In this document: one piece after another, positions 1 to 11,533 of the stretch
How the letters are laid out: each line of letters opens with the position of its first letter
Position numbering within the stretch: the stretch's first letter is position 1
Assembly (NCBI GenBank): GCA_003864495.1
Contig: ML133458.1
Span: 620,001 to 684,000 of the forward strand
Direction of reading: 5' to 3'
DNA: 64,000 nt
DNA from: Nemopilema nomurai
Lineage: Eukaryota > Cnidaria > Scyphozoa > Rhizostomeae > Rhizostomatidae
Position numbers and translations under genes: made by a program
Notes under the pieces: model-generated
What the model saw: only the letters and a program-made list of their open reading frames with translations
The model's database searches: none
Told to the model about the DNA's origin: nothing

Positions 1-3000
1 ATGGCGAAATGTATACATTATTACAAGCTTGGAGAGTAGGCCTTTTCATGATCTTGCCTTGCTGAGACTAGACAACTTTCTTTTAGCCAGCTTGTTGTCA
101 CAGAAGTATCCCCAGTTCAACGAGCTTCAGCTGATTCTGGAATGTCTTGTTGAAAAGTCAACAAAGTCAGAAGAGTTCATTGATGTTTCACAAATGTTAA
201 TTAAAAAAGTTGCAGGTATGTTTTTAGAGCACATGCCCAAGAATTGTTTTGCATTACAGTCCTAGGATTGAAGATTTTTTTCTTTTGACTACACAAATAT
301 GAAATATTAACTGAAATGTTTATTTTCGATGAGACTCAATGAGAAAGAATGAAAATATTTTTAAGTGTGTTTATATATGTTGTTTAGATTAGCTTACCAC
401 AATAAATTCTTACCACGATAAATTCCACATCTTTGTTTTGATTGCATGTTAACTTTATTATGGATATGTTTTTTTCAGATTATGATGGTCTTCAGTTTGA
501 AGTTCAGTTTGGTCCACTTATATCCTCTAAAATTTCAGAGCTTGTTAGAGTGAGTAGTTTTTTAACACTTTAGCTACTATTTGGCTACTTTCCATCTTTT
601 ATAACTTCTCTTATTGCTATAGTATCCCTTTTATTCATTGTTCCCTCAGCTCTGAGATCATCTTATTTTTGATTCTCTGATTAACATGATAAATTAACTA
701 TTTGTATTACATAATCATCATTTATTTTATTATTAGTTGTTATATTTAAGTTAAGTCTCATTGTTGTGACTTTAGGTTTCAGCTTCTGATAAGTTGATTA
801 CTGCTGGAGCAAGGAGATTCTGCCAGTTTCTTGGTGCAGTTTATAGATCATCACTTGAACCAGACAATGAGCGGTAAAGTTGATTGTGATGCTCCATTAC
901 TACTTTTGATACTGTTGCCTTGTTACTGTTTTTTTATAGTAACTAGCTTTTTCCATCACCATGATCAAAAAATGGCTGTGTTTTACCACTTGCATAGATC
1001 AACAGTCTGTCATGTAATGGTGAGCAGATTTCCTTGAAATAGATATTTTGATTGGTTTCAATTATCTGTGGAATTTCCAAGAAGGTCCAGTTATAAGAGG
1101 GGGGCCTAGAGTCCAGATATAGCTTTGAAAATGAAAGAAGTTTAGAAAAAGTTTTATTGCTTAGCGATTGGAAATACAAATAGCAGAATCCTGTAGAGAT
1201 AAACAATAGACAAATTTAACCCTGGACAACTCAACAGTAACAAGTACTTTCCTGATAAATCACCTACAGATGCTTTGAAATGTGTTCCTTGGTGAAAAAT
1301 TTAGAGGAGAAATTGATATTTTAGTTTTTTTGTATAAAGGTGCCTAGTTGCTTTAAGCAAGTTTTCAGATATTCCTTTTGTAATCATCTACTGCATTTGA
1401 CTATTTTTAACTAAAATATGTTGTACTCCAGACTTAGGTCAGTAACAATTTCTTGCATTGAGGAGTGTATCGAGAAATGGACATATCCGGATGGCATTGG
1501 GGTAGGTGAATATTTTATTCTTAACTACAAGTTCACCATTTTGAGATGCACATTTTTTGAGAAAGGTTGCTTCAAATTCATTACTTTGCAGACATGCATA
1601 GCCCTTTTTAATTTGTAGCTTTCATTTTCAAGAGTGCACCTATAGCTTATAATTTTCTTCCATTTTAGAGTGAAGTGGAAGGATTCAGCATAATCAAAGC
1701 TCAGACACATGCATTTGCAGCAACAGAATTGTTCAAAAAAATTGAATTGCAAAATCTAGACAAGGAAAGGTAGTAACTTTCTTTGCTTAGTTCATTTCTT
1801 TCTAAAGTTGATTTTCATATACTGCTTTGTTAATTGTAGAATTGTTGTTTCAATAATCTTTTTGTTTATTCATAACATCCCGCACAAATATGACCAATAT
1901 GATCTTGTTATTAATCTATGCTGCCATCTTTTTTCTAGATTACAAACCATTCTAAATGATTTCAGAAGAATTGTCGAACTTTTGAAGGAAACTGTTCTAA
2001 ATGAATGCCTTCCAAGGTATTTTTATACTTTATAATTAGTTTGTGGTTGATTTATTTGTTTTTGTCTAATCTTATACTGGCGTTTACATTACATTTTCTA
2101 TATCATAAGCATTTCATTTTATCATTTTTTAAGTCTGAAATAATTACTATTCTATTGTTGATTTTAGGAACGTCCGTGAAATTTTTTTGAACCTTTTACT
2201 CACCTACATCCCAAGATGGCAGATTCCAAATCAAGACAGTTCTAATGACCTTCGATTAGATACTGATGTGGGCCATACTGACTCGACTTTTGACACCGAT
2301 ACTGATGCTGAAACAGCAAGTCTTGCCTCGGCGCAGTCGACCGGTCAATCGGAAGAAAATAACCGGCCGAGAAACCCAGCCTTACCTGAAAGCTCAAATG
2401 GTGACGAGGAATCAATAACTGTCGCATTCAACGCTGGAGATTCGCTGAGCGTGGACTTGTCAGTAAATAGCAGCAGCCAAGATGGAGACGATGCGGTCGA
2501 TACGGATGACGATGTTTTGATTGAAGACGAGGATGCCAAGAGCAATGAAGATAATGAAGAACAAGAAGAGGTAGGGAAAGAGAGTAACGTAGAAGGTGCC
2601 GTTGATGGATTTCATGTCGGGCTGGAACATCAAGGGAGCGACGAAAGTGCTTGCTCAGACGAGAAAATTGTGGGAAAAGGAGAATATTGTGAAATTGAAG
2701 GAATGATGAAGGAGCTGCGGCTAGAAGACGAATTTTATAGATTTAAGCAGAATGTTATTAGAGATACGGTTCTGCGTGCAGATCAAGAGACACTGCGGGG
2801 TATCCTCAAGGAGGCATCATTCCCAGCTGGCATTATTTACGAAATACTTAATTACTTGGACATTAAAGTAGGCCCAAAAAGGCCGGAGAGCAATGACAAA
2901 AAGTATTCTTCCCCATACCGGAAAGGACCTTCTAAAGGCTATAACACCGCCCAATTTCGATCACAAGGGTCAAGTTTTGAGGCAAGAAGGCCTCAAGGCT

Positions 3001-3500
3001 GGGCAGGCTTCAGCACTGAGAGTCCTTCTAACAAAAAGCTTTTCGGAATCGGTCGTGGCTCTGGTGCCCAGGACAAGCAGCCTACGTCAAGAGGTCAAAA
3101 ATCCTGGCATGATAGCAGAAACCGTACGACTGATAACTGGCGACGACACGACACGGGTACGACAGGAATGAGCTCTCGAAACCGCGAAGAGCCTTGGCGC
3201 GCAAAAGCTAGTGATAGCGATAAAGAGATTCCCAGTGCTGTCACCTCGAACACTGTCCGTGGGGTGAGAACAGAGCGGTATACTGAGCTGGGATTCGGAA
3301 ATGACGTGCAAGCAGTACCTCGCGTTGGAAAAGTCGAGCCGAGACCTAGGTATTCGTCTGGTGAGAAGGCTGAGGTGAAGGCTACCAAACCTGATAGTTT
3401 TATCAGTTTTTCAAGCGGGGCTTTGAATTGCTATAGATGCGGATCGAGTGAGCACCGATCGGATGAATGCCGAGACCTAAAAGCACTCTTCATGGAATAA
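1..3500 (+). CDS. MIF4G-like helical-domain protein with C-terminal CCHC zinc knuckle (5' end outside window)
   Basis: The exons read without stops as about 1-215 (open to the left edge), 479-549, 776-873, 1438-1501, 1669-1769, 1939-2016 and 2168-3500, and all junctions are GT-AG and close in phase. The first six encode alternating amphipathic helices. Order and spacing (GARRFCQFL, then VREIFLNLLL..IPRW) recall the MIF4G/PAIP1 family of translation and RNA-decay adaptors. This is inference from a weak resemblance. The long last exon has an acidic, Ser/Asp/Glu-rich stretch, a helical segment (about 2700-2870), a basic Arg/Ser/Gly-rich stretch, and near the end CYRCGSSEHRSDEC, a CX2CX4HX4C knuckle usual in RNA-binding proteins. 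The likely role is therefore cytoplasmic RNA binding or translation control. The start codon lies outside the window. AATAAA at 3845 may be its poly(A) signal. Confidence 0.55.
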
Positions 3501-5937
3501 ATAGTTCAAGAGTATATTAGTAACATGCCGATATTCTGATGTAGCTAGTTTGGGCTGCATGATCGTTTTTTCAAAACTCTTGACAGCCACCTCGTTCTGT
3601 CAAACAGCTACTTTGGTGTCCTCTCGTTTCTGTTGGGTTTAATTCGATTTCGATTTCGAAAGATAATTTGTTTTCCGCTAAAACGATAAACGTAAATAAT
3701 ACTGTACTCGTTTGTTTTCTACTCTTATGCTATTTGTACTGTATTTTGAAAAGATTGCTGAAAATAATATATTTTCATGAGAGTTTTCCTCGTGAAGACG
3801 TTTTAGACGAAGACTTTTCACTCTGTTGGCACTGTTAATTTTAAAATAAAGAAGGTGTCATCAGTAAAAGGGTTGATATTTAAGTATCTAAACACTTTTA
3901 AAATTATATAGAGACTCCGCATGCAAAGATTCAAACTTCTCAACTTCTACCTTTATCGGTAACAGACATTCATGCTACAAAATTAATGTTTTCTATAGGT
4001 ATATGTTTTATATATTTATGCATTAGTGTGTACATCTTTAATATATCTTTATCATTAATTTGTTTTATGTTCGATATTTTTATGGTACCGGAAACCTGAG
4101 CCTTGATCCCTCCTTGCAATTTAGAGACCAAACGCCACCACTTTGTGTTGAGAAGTTCTTAATGTTGATAATTTACTTGCAATGTATTCATGTCAATAGA
4201 TCTTCAAGTCGATGAAATTGATTGATTTCTTAGATATATTCAAGAGATGAATAGCCACTATCATATGTTATATTGTCATTATCATATGATATTGATTTGG
4301 CACAACTACTTTCGTCCTTCGAGTGTTATGTTTCCTTTAACTGTGAAGCCGCGTGAACGATAAAGAATACATAGAAATATGATAAAACGTGCACTCACAC
4401 CACTCCTTTGGATAATGTCCTGGCCACAGTGGATTTTGGCAGAATGGTCAACGATAAAACCCTTCCAAGTCAGCTCTTAGCTTCTATTTGTATTCAAGTT
4501 CGCTTCAGTTTAGTTGACTCGTGGTCAAATGTCTGCAATAACCGCTTCCCAGAAATACACACGTGCACTTGTCAAGCCTGTCTCCCGTCTGCATCTGAAG
4601 ACGGCAACAACAACAACACTGATTCTTGCTCGCATTCTACAGAATGGACCTAAGGCAATCCACCTTGTTGCCTGTGGGAGGAAAAAAAGCAAGAAACAGT
4701 GAGTGATATGCGTGAGTCTGTTACCCAGGGTACCATGCGAGCAATGCATGGGGAAGGTAATCGGGTCAATCGACCTTGGAAGAAACGTTACTTTGAAGGA
4801 ATCATTCGAAGTTACAAGCAGGTCAGAAGAGATACCGAGGCTACAAAACATACGTAATGGGTAAATAGGGGTAGAACCTGAAATAGTCCACGGTTGGGTT
4901 CAAGCACGTACATCAATTTTGCTAAAAGGTGAAGCCTTTAGCAACTGACGGAGCTTCTACTTCGAAAGTTCGCATTGATGTATCAAACAAGAACTTCGTT
5001 GTTAAGAGACACGGGATAGAAATAGTGTAAACGGGATGATGCTGCTTCAGGTTCGTCTGTTGCTGTGAGAAGTTACGATAAGCGTAAACCAGAGAACAAA
5101 CTTTGAGATACATAACACTGACTGATTCTAAGAAAAAGAAAAAGAGATTTATATATATTGGCGAAAGCAAGGTCAACATGATAACTTCCAGCGTTAATTT
5201 ATGTCATACTCATTCATGTAATCCTACTGTAATAGGTACCTGGTTTTTGCAGGAGGTGGGCTGCAGAGCAATTACTTCCTTGAAGGACGATATGCACCGT
5301 ATAGGGGGTGTAGGGCTTGTTAAGGCCTAAAATTGGCAAATTTCTACTTTCTCCTTTGCTTTTTCAATATTTTGTTCAAGAGTGCTCCTTGTTTTGTTAT
5401 TAGCACTACATCAATGCACTGTACTGCTCTTCCTGCAAGCACTATGCCGAAACGCACTGATCATATTGTACCCGCATTAAGACCCTATCTACACGTTCAT
5501 CTATACTTGCCCAAAGTCCCTATATGGAGAAAGTATCTCAGCCAATTTGGTAACGGTAGAAGTAATGTGGCCAAAATATGCATGGCTAGAAATTTTTCAC
5601 ACTTGCAAGGGAGGAAGAGTAAATAGGATGGTGAAGATTGCTACGATACTCAAGGCATGCCAGACTGCTAACATCATGCTAAATATGTCGAAGAGCCAGT
5701 CTGAAGTTTGTCATAGCTCATTCTTCGAAGCAGGCACTGACCAATGGCAAGGGGAGTACCGTGTTTACCAGTCAACAGCTCCGACTATCCGCCAATCACA
5801 AATAGTTACTCAGTGAATATTTCAATTGCTCGCGACAATAAGACCTGGTGTTTGTGATTTCGCCTTGTTATGGTCACTACACATATCGCAATATGGAGAT
5901 TGAAAACAGTCTGGTATAGCAAAGCCACAGTATTAGC
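3501..5937. other. Spacer between the CCHC gene and GGH copy A
   Basis: This holds the 3' UTR of the CCHC gene and then AT-rich sequence. Open frames here are short, overlap on both strands and match nothing I recognise. There is a small purine-rich run near 5130-5150. No RNA gene or mobile element was recognised. Confidence 0.5.
3845..3850 (+). promoter_or_regulatory. Candidate poly(A) signal AATAAA for the CCHC gene
   Basis: A canonical AATAAA lies about 345 nt after the stop codon at 3500, on the same strand. No transcript evidence is available, and AATAAA occurs often by chance in AT-rich DNA. Confidence 0.3.
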
Positions 5938-7816
5938 ATGTATTTTCTTACCTACCTTGTGATAGGTTTTGCAACTCACTGTGTTGCACTAGGAAGCAAC
6001 GCATTGTTTTCAACATTTCCGAGAAACTATGATCAAATCAAGAAGCACTTTAAAAATGAGCGCCCCATTATTGGGGTGCTGACCATGGCAAATGATGATA
6101 AGAAATTGCTGGATGATGTTCCAAACACCGATAACACCACTTACGTTGCAGCGTCGTACATCAAGTTAATTGAAGCTGGAGGTGCAAGGGCTGTCCCTCT
6201 CTTGGCTGATATGCCAGACGATGAGCTTATGAAAGTCATCAAGTCGATCAATGGAGTTGTTTTGTCAGGGGGAGACGGACAGCTCTTCAACTCGCATTAC
6301 GACAAGGTGGCTAAGATTGTTTACGATTACTCGATCAAGAAGATGGACGAGGAAGGGGAACATTGGCCAATTCTTGGTATATGCAGAGGATCGCAGATTT
6401 TGCCACTTTTCACAGTGCAGAAAGACTTTCTTGTGCATACATTCGCCAAAAACTATTCGTTACCACTGGAGTTATATGATGGCTACAAAAAAAGCCGATT
6501 GTTTGGAAGCGCGTCTGAAGGCATCATCCAAACGTTGAAGAACAAGCCGATCACAATCAACGCCCACTTATTCGGCTTACCCACGAAGTATTTCACAAAA
6601 AACAAAGTCTTGACTGAATTTTATCAGGTTTTATCCCTGAATAAGGACAAAGGAGGCGATAGCTTTATCTCTAGCTACGAGGGTGAGCTATTCGACTACG
6701 TTGCGAGGGGCTTCCGCTCCTCCGAATCAGATATTTTGCAAAACAAATAAAAGTACACTTGGGTACCATTTTACTGGGGTACCACCCTGGGCAATTGGGG
6801 CTAAAAAATTATACGGAGCTCCGATTGGCCAGAATCAATTTCTTGGGAGGGGGCCAAAAAGTTACTTTCCTGCAGGGTGCAGAAGCTATGCAGATGAACA
6901 TTTTTTCAAGCCCCCATCTATGTTTTCTTTGTTCACGTTCAATTTGGATAACAGGACATTCCTAGACAGGGAGGTACCGGCTTCATTCTGGGGGGCGTTC
7001 ATGTGAAAATATTGGGACTCTGGCCGCCTTTCTTTTACAAAATTCCAACTCAAGAAATAGTTGATTTCAATCCTTCCAAGAGAATCTATTCTATAAGACA
7101 TTTCAATGTTTAGATGAAGTATTATAACATTATTTCATTACCAGTTTTTAATAAACGTTGCAATAACTCGTTTATGGAATAGCAGTCTACTGAAAATGCC
7201 CTTTCTGTCGAGACTTGAAATAAAACCGAATCTAAGCCAGGCTAACAGAAGAATACATGATGCGCTTCTGTCTATGAAAACATCGCTGAAACATCGTAAA
7301 AACGTTTTTATCATTTCTGAAATCAGCAAGCTGGAGACCGAAAGGGAATACAATTTTAATACTATATACTGCCTAAAATGAGAGGGGTGACGCTTTATCC
7401 TACTGGGGATTTTAACAATCATGCTGAATGTAACTGAATAGGAATGTTGACCTTATTTCCTTTTGATAATCTTGTTGATCTTATTAATCTACAAAATCTA
7501 TTGGCCTAACCTTTCACGTTGATCCTTACTAGCCCGTCGCTACCCGATCTATGGCTTGCAATGGCATCCCGAGAAGCTCCTCTTTGTCTGGAATCCAATG
7601 ATGGTGGCGGACCATTCCATCGATGCGATCAGAGTGGCCCAGTACTTCGCCAATTTCCTAGTCATGGAAGCAAGACGCAATTCAAACCGCTTTTCATCTC
7701 GAGAGGAAGAAGAGAAGTACTTGATTTACAAGTGGCTGCCAACCTATATTGGTGACATACCAGAAACACCATACGAGCAAGTGTATATGTTTCCTCGTCT
7801 CCGAGAAGAACTATGA
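5938..7816 (+). CDS. GGH: Gamma-glutamyl hydrolase-like secreted enzyme, copy A
   Basis: The two exons are 5938-6682 and 7533-7816, joined by a phase-1 GT-AG intron (gag g|GTGAG ... ACTAG|cc), giving 342 residues; human GGH has 318. Peptidase C26 enzymes trim poly-gamma-glutamate from folates in lysosomes or after secretion. The protein has a hydrophobic signal-like N terminus (residues 1-20), the GARAVP and LSGGDG segments of the class I glutaminase fold, nucleophile Cys149 in GICRGSQ, His210 (NAH, matching human His171), and His260/Glu262 in YGLQWHPEK, so the catalytic set is complete. N-glycosylation sequons are present (NTT, NYS). The motif after the nucleophile differs from the usual GTCLGFE. 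The middle of exon 1 is nearly identical to copy C, and the first two thirds of exon 2 to both B and C. No clear TATA box is seen. The substrate is inferred from family membership. Confidence 0.85.
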
Positions 7817-8437
7817 AAGAGTTTCATTAAACGCCTTATTCAGTTGAATGTATTGTTTGCTCATCTAATTAATGGGAGATCCTTTTGGTCGAACGTTCGT
7901 TTCCTTTCTGGGTCACTGTTAAACGCGGTAGTAATTTTAGTCATTTTTAAAACATCATCAGCTCAAGCGACCCTGATAGGGCAGGAAATGAAAAAGGGGT
8001 TTTAGGCCGCTATACGAAGGAAGATCAGAGATTAACATTCAGCTAGCAAATTTTCAGATTTAAGGGAACCTTGTGGTGGATGCCTTTAAATATTTACAGG
8101 CTTTATGGTATTGCTTTCATGCAATTAGTTCGAAATACGTTTAATAGAACAATAATAGAAGACCTTTCTATCAGGAGTTAGAGTCAGTTGAAGTCTAGAA
8201 GCTTTCCAGGCCCTCGATCTGCTGTGCACGTTTGGACCAAAGCACTAAAACTTTGTTTGAAAAGCAGCAAAAAAGCATCTTTACCATATCTTGATTCACG
8301 AGCTGGGAGCATGCTCTGAAATATTTAAAGAACATTGAAACTTCAAAATGTCACAATATTGACTTTACCAACGCGCATGTTGTTCCAAAAGGTCGTGATG
8401 CATTGCAATAATGAAAGTTTGCTCTGGCCATGGTAAT

Positions 8438-8673
8438 TAGTTATGCAGTGACGCATTTACCCATCGGCCTACTGAGCTTGGGGCCCCCTAAAGGTCTTTG
8501 ATTGAAGAGGTTTGCTAGGGGCCCCAAAGCAAAATTGTTTCTTAAGCCTATACAAGGTGATGATGTTGATGAATTGAGAGGCATGATACAAACTACTTTG
8601 GCAATATTCATGGGAGGGCCATCAACTTGGGGCCTAGGGCCCCGGCAGTCTTAAATGCGGCCCTGCTGTTATG
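8438..8673 (-). mobile_element. Non-autonomous hAT-type MITE, about 220 bp
   Basis: The element runs from 8446 to 8665. Its ends, read inward, are CAGTGACGCATTTA and CAGGGCCGCATTTA, matching at 12 of 14 positions and starting with CAG as hAT termini usually do. The flanking octamers TAGTTATG (8438-8445) and CTGTTATG (8666-8673) match at 6 of 8, as expected for an aged 8-bp target duplication. There is no transposase frame inside. About 90 bp of its right half recur at 34942-35034 in the opposite orientation. Confidence 0.6.
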
Positions 8674-9306
8674 CACTTACTCAAAGTTTGCTCAGATAGA
8701 CCTTTAGTAGGGTTCCTTTTCTTGAAAAAGGCTGTTCTGCTACTTTGCAGAATTTGAAACAAATAGGCTTGCTTACGTGCGATCAAAAATTCTAGGACTT
8801 CGCTGGAGTCATCAAGAAACTATAAAACCATGTAGGCCCGATCGAAAACCACTCTATCAAATTTGAAAAAAGTGCCTCTTAAATACGTTTGACGTGTTAA
8901 GAAACGTTTGAAGCACTAGCTGGTGGGAAATTTTTCTACCTCTATCTCTTTAAAGTGACGAAAGAGTACTTACAGGTACTGGTCGAGCGAAAAACCTAGG
9001 CTCAAGAAGCAGGAATAATTTCGCTTGCTTAATACGAGTCGGTTAAACAACCTTTCTATCAAAGTATTTGAAGGTCGATTTTAATTGGTTGAATCCGGAA
9101 ACTTTGACCAATGATAGCCATCCAAAGTTGACACGTGTTGTTTTCTTCTGAGCCCTTTCTCTTACTCATGGTACGAGACTTTGATGTAAAGATGAGAATA
9201 ATGAAATATATTATTTATTGTGTTTCATGGTAGTGTTGAGAGAGATGCATCTTTTTACTTTGCTGTTCTCGTGTCGAGGGTCTATCTGTTTAGTGTGACC
9301 TAATTG

Positions 9307-9375
9307 TTTTTGTTTGTTTGTTTCTCTGCTGGTTTGTTTGTTTTTCTTGTTTTTTGTTTGTTTGTTTGTTTGGTT
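9307..9375. repeat. Degenerate (TTTG)n microsatellite
   Basis: Runs of TTTG/TGTT units are broken by short T-rich interruptions. It looks like an ordinary simple repeat. Confidence 0.7.
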
Positions 9376-11480
9376 GCCTCCCAGTGAACCGGAGAATGAA
9401 CTCAGAGGCTGCTAATGGAGAATGCTATAGAGGATGAAGTAATGTATTTGGATTTGATTCGATTCATTTTATTGCAATCGTTCTGGTAAGACAACTATGG
9501 AATCAGCTTAAAATCTTCTGGTGTTAAGCTTGTTAGGTCAAGAACTTGTAGTCAGGTCGAGTGGTGGCCTGGCAGGAGGTTCTCCAGTGTCGGCTCGACC
9601 ATCAAACTACATCTCTCCAGCCTTTTTCTCGTGATCTACATTAAATCAACGTATTCTGTCTCTTATTTTTCTCCTCTCAAAACGAATTGTGCTCTACATG
9701 CATACGTATCAAGAATTATTTCTATAAATGCAAATAGCGTTAAGATTCTGTGACACCTCTTTTCTTAGCTTGTTAATCCTATAAACTCTTCCACGAGCAC
9801 CGCCGTACCCAGATGTTCTTTATAGCAGCCTAGATACTCAGTTGCTGAGTTAAATGAGTATCCAGCTCACTCCTTGGAACTGCAAACGCAAATGGTGGAC
9901 TTACTACGTAATACTGCACGTCAGGATCGAATTATTGTTACGTTTAATACTGTTCCCTATTACGTGCATGCTACTTCCACTACCAATAAAGGCCTTATAT
10001 TGACAAAAGCTGTTATTGGTTGGCCGCTACGTGTTTCTTACCATGTGAAATGGATTGCCATGAGCCACTTTCAAAGTTGTGAACGAAAATCAACTTGAAT
10101 TGTTCATGCATTTTTGTAGTTTAATGAGCTTCCATTCCCATGTCAGTTCGCGAAAGTTCTAGCTCAGTAAACTTGTTTGGAATAAGAGTCATTTTACCCC
10201 ATCGAGAACCTGCTGGTTATTCAATGAGACTTGCAGCCACCAGATTCTGCGAGTAGAACAACGAAGCAGTTTCATCGCACAAAGGCAAAAATATTATGAA
10301 GGGATTTCCAGTTAAATTAGATTTGTTTGTTTCCGTGAGATGAGCAGTCTGAATATGGCGGGTGAGCAGGCAACGCATGGCTTATCTACACGCATGCGCA
10401 ATAGAGCAGTTTGCTTTGACTTCCTCGTTAATTGGCAAATCAATATGTGGAAATTAAAGGAAAAAGCTAGGAACCACACTTTTATAACTCATGACAAAAC
10501 ATCATCATCTTAAGGACTGGTTGATTTAGAATACGTCACTCGGGCAGTAGTTCAGAACCTCTAACATGTAGAAAAGCAAATGAAGGTAACGCCATCATCA
10601 CGAGAGACGGGACTCAATTGCGTTCGGCTGAAGACGTCAACTTTATGCTATGTGGTAGATATCACACGAGAAGTCGTTAAGGGGAATGTCTTCCCTAGAT
10701 CTGCTGGTACAGCTTCTCAAACCTATCTTTTCTTTCCTTGCTGTTTTGCTGGTGTTTAATGCAGAAAGTGGCGCGATCAATGAAACTGAATTCAGTGAGG
10801 CCCAATAAAACTGCACCCGAATTGCAAGCATCACCCACTCTAATGTAAAACCCTGCTCAAGTCACTTGAGGAGTCCAAAGCAGGCTTAAATCATAGTAAT
10901 CTATCTCAAGCGTATACTGTCAAGCATGACGTTGACATTACCATTCCCATCCCCCCTCCCCCCAAGAAAAATAAATTGTGATATACCTTGGACATCCTAG
11001 TTTTCTGAAATACCAAACTAATCCCAAGCTCGAAAATGTTAATAGATGAGGATCACCAGACGCAGCTAGTGTGGAAGGATTTTAGAAGCGCTCACCCAGT
11101 GCCTCTGAGGCTTTGTGGATTTTTGGATTTTTGTTAATCACTTTATGATAAGAGGGTCATGTAGAACACGCTCATAACACCGTAAAGGTATTGCTTTCAC
11201 TTTCTGTGCAGCCTCCCTTTGTGTTAACTTATTGATAGGATCGCTTTGCAATGCGACTCTGTCAATACATCTAGATTATTCAATGATGACGATTGCCATT
11301 CCAACTAGATAAATCCCTCCGTGCACATTTCTGTGCAACACGGTTCATGTCTTTTATTTTGCTGCATTATATCAGGTGGAGAAGCTAATTTATTTTAGTG
11401 TGAGAACCAGTGGTATGGAAAGTGTAAGCTTTCCACATGGCTGCATCCACCTGCATAAGAGTATCAAACAGTCGGGTGTT

Positions 11481-11487
11481 TATAAAA
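11481..11487 (+). promoter_or_regulatory. TATA box of GGH copy B
   Basis: TATAAAA lies 47 bp before the ATG at 11534, inside GTGTTTATAAAACAC. Copy C has a related GTGTTTAAATAAAG at a similar distance from its start, so the two promoters appear related. Confidence 0.55.
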
Positions 11488-11533
11488 CACTTCAACTCAT
11501 TACCTACACCCTAATCACTCTGCATAAGCAGCC

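Larger units (their letters stand above)
7817..11533. other. Spacer between GGH copies A and B
   Basis: This 3.7-kb AT-rich spacer has no convincing gene. It holds the small hAT-type element at 8446-8665, a degenerate TTTG-rich tract at about 9307-9375, and near the right end the TATA box of copy B. Short frames at 9874, 10643 and 11376 have no recognisable content. Confidence 0.5.

Noticed and set aside
6251..6538. Plus-strand 95-codon frame inside GGH-A, repeated as 17044-17298 in GGH-C
   Set aside because: Alternate-frame shadow of the conserved GGH coding sequence; its similarity between copies only reflects the nucleotide identity of exon 1.
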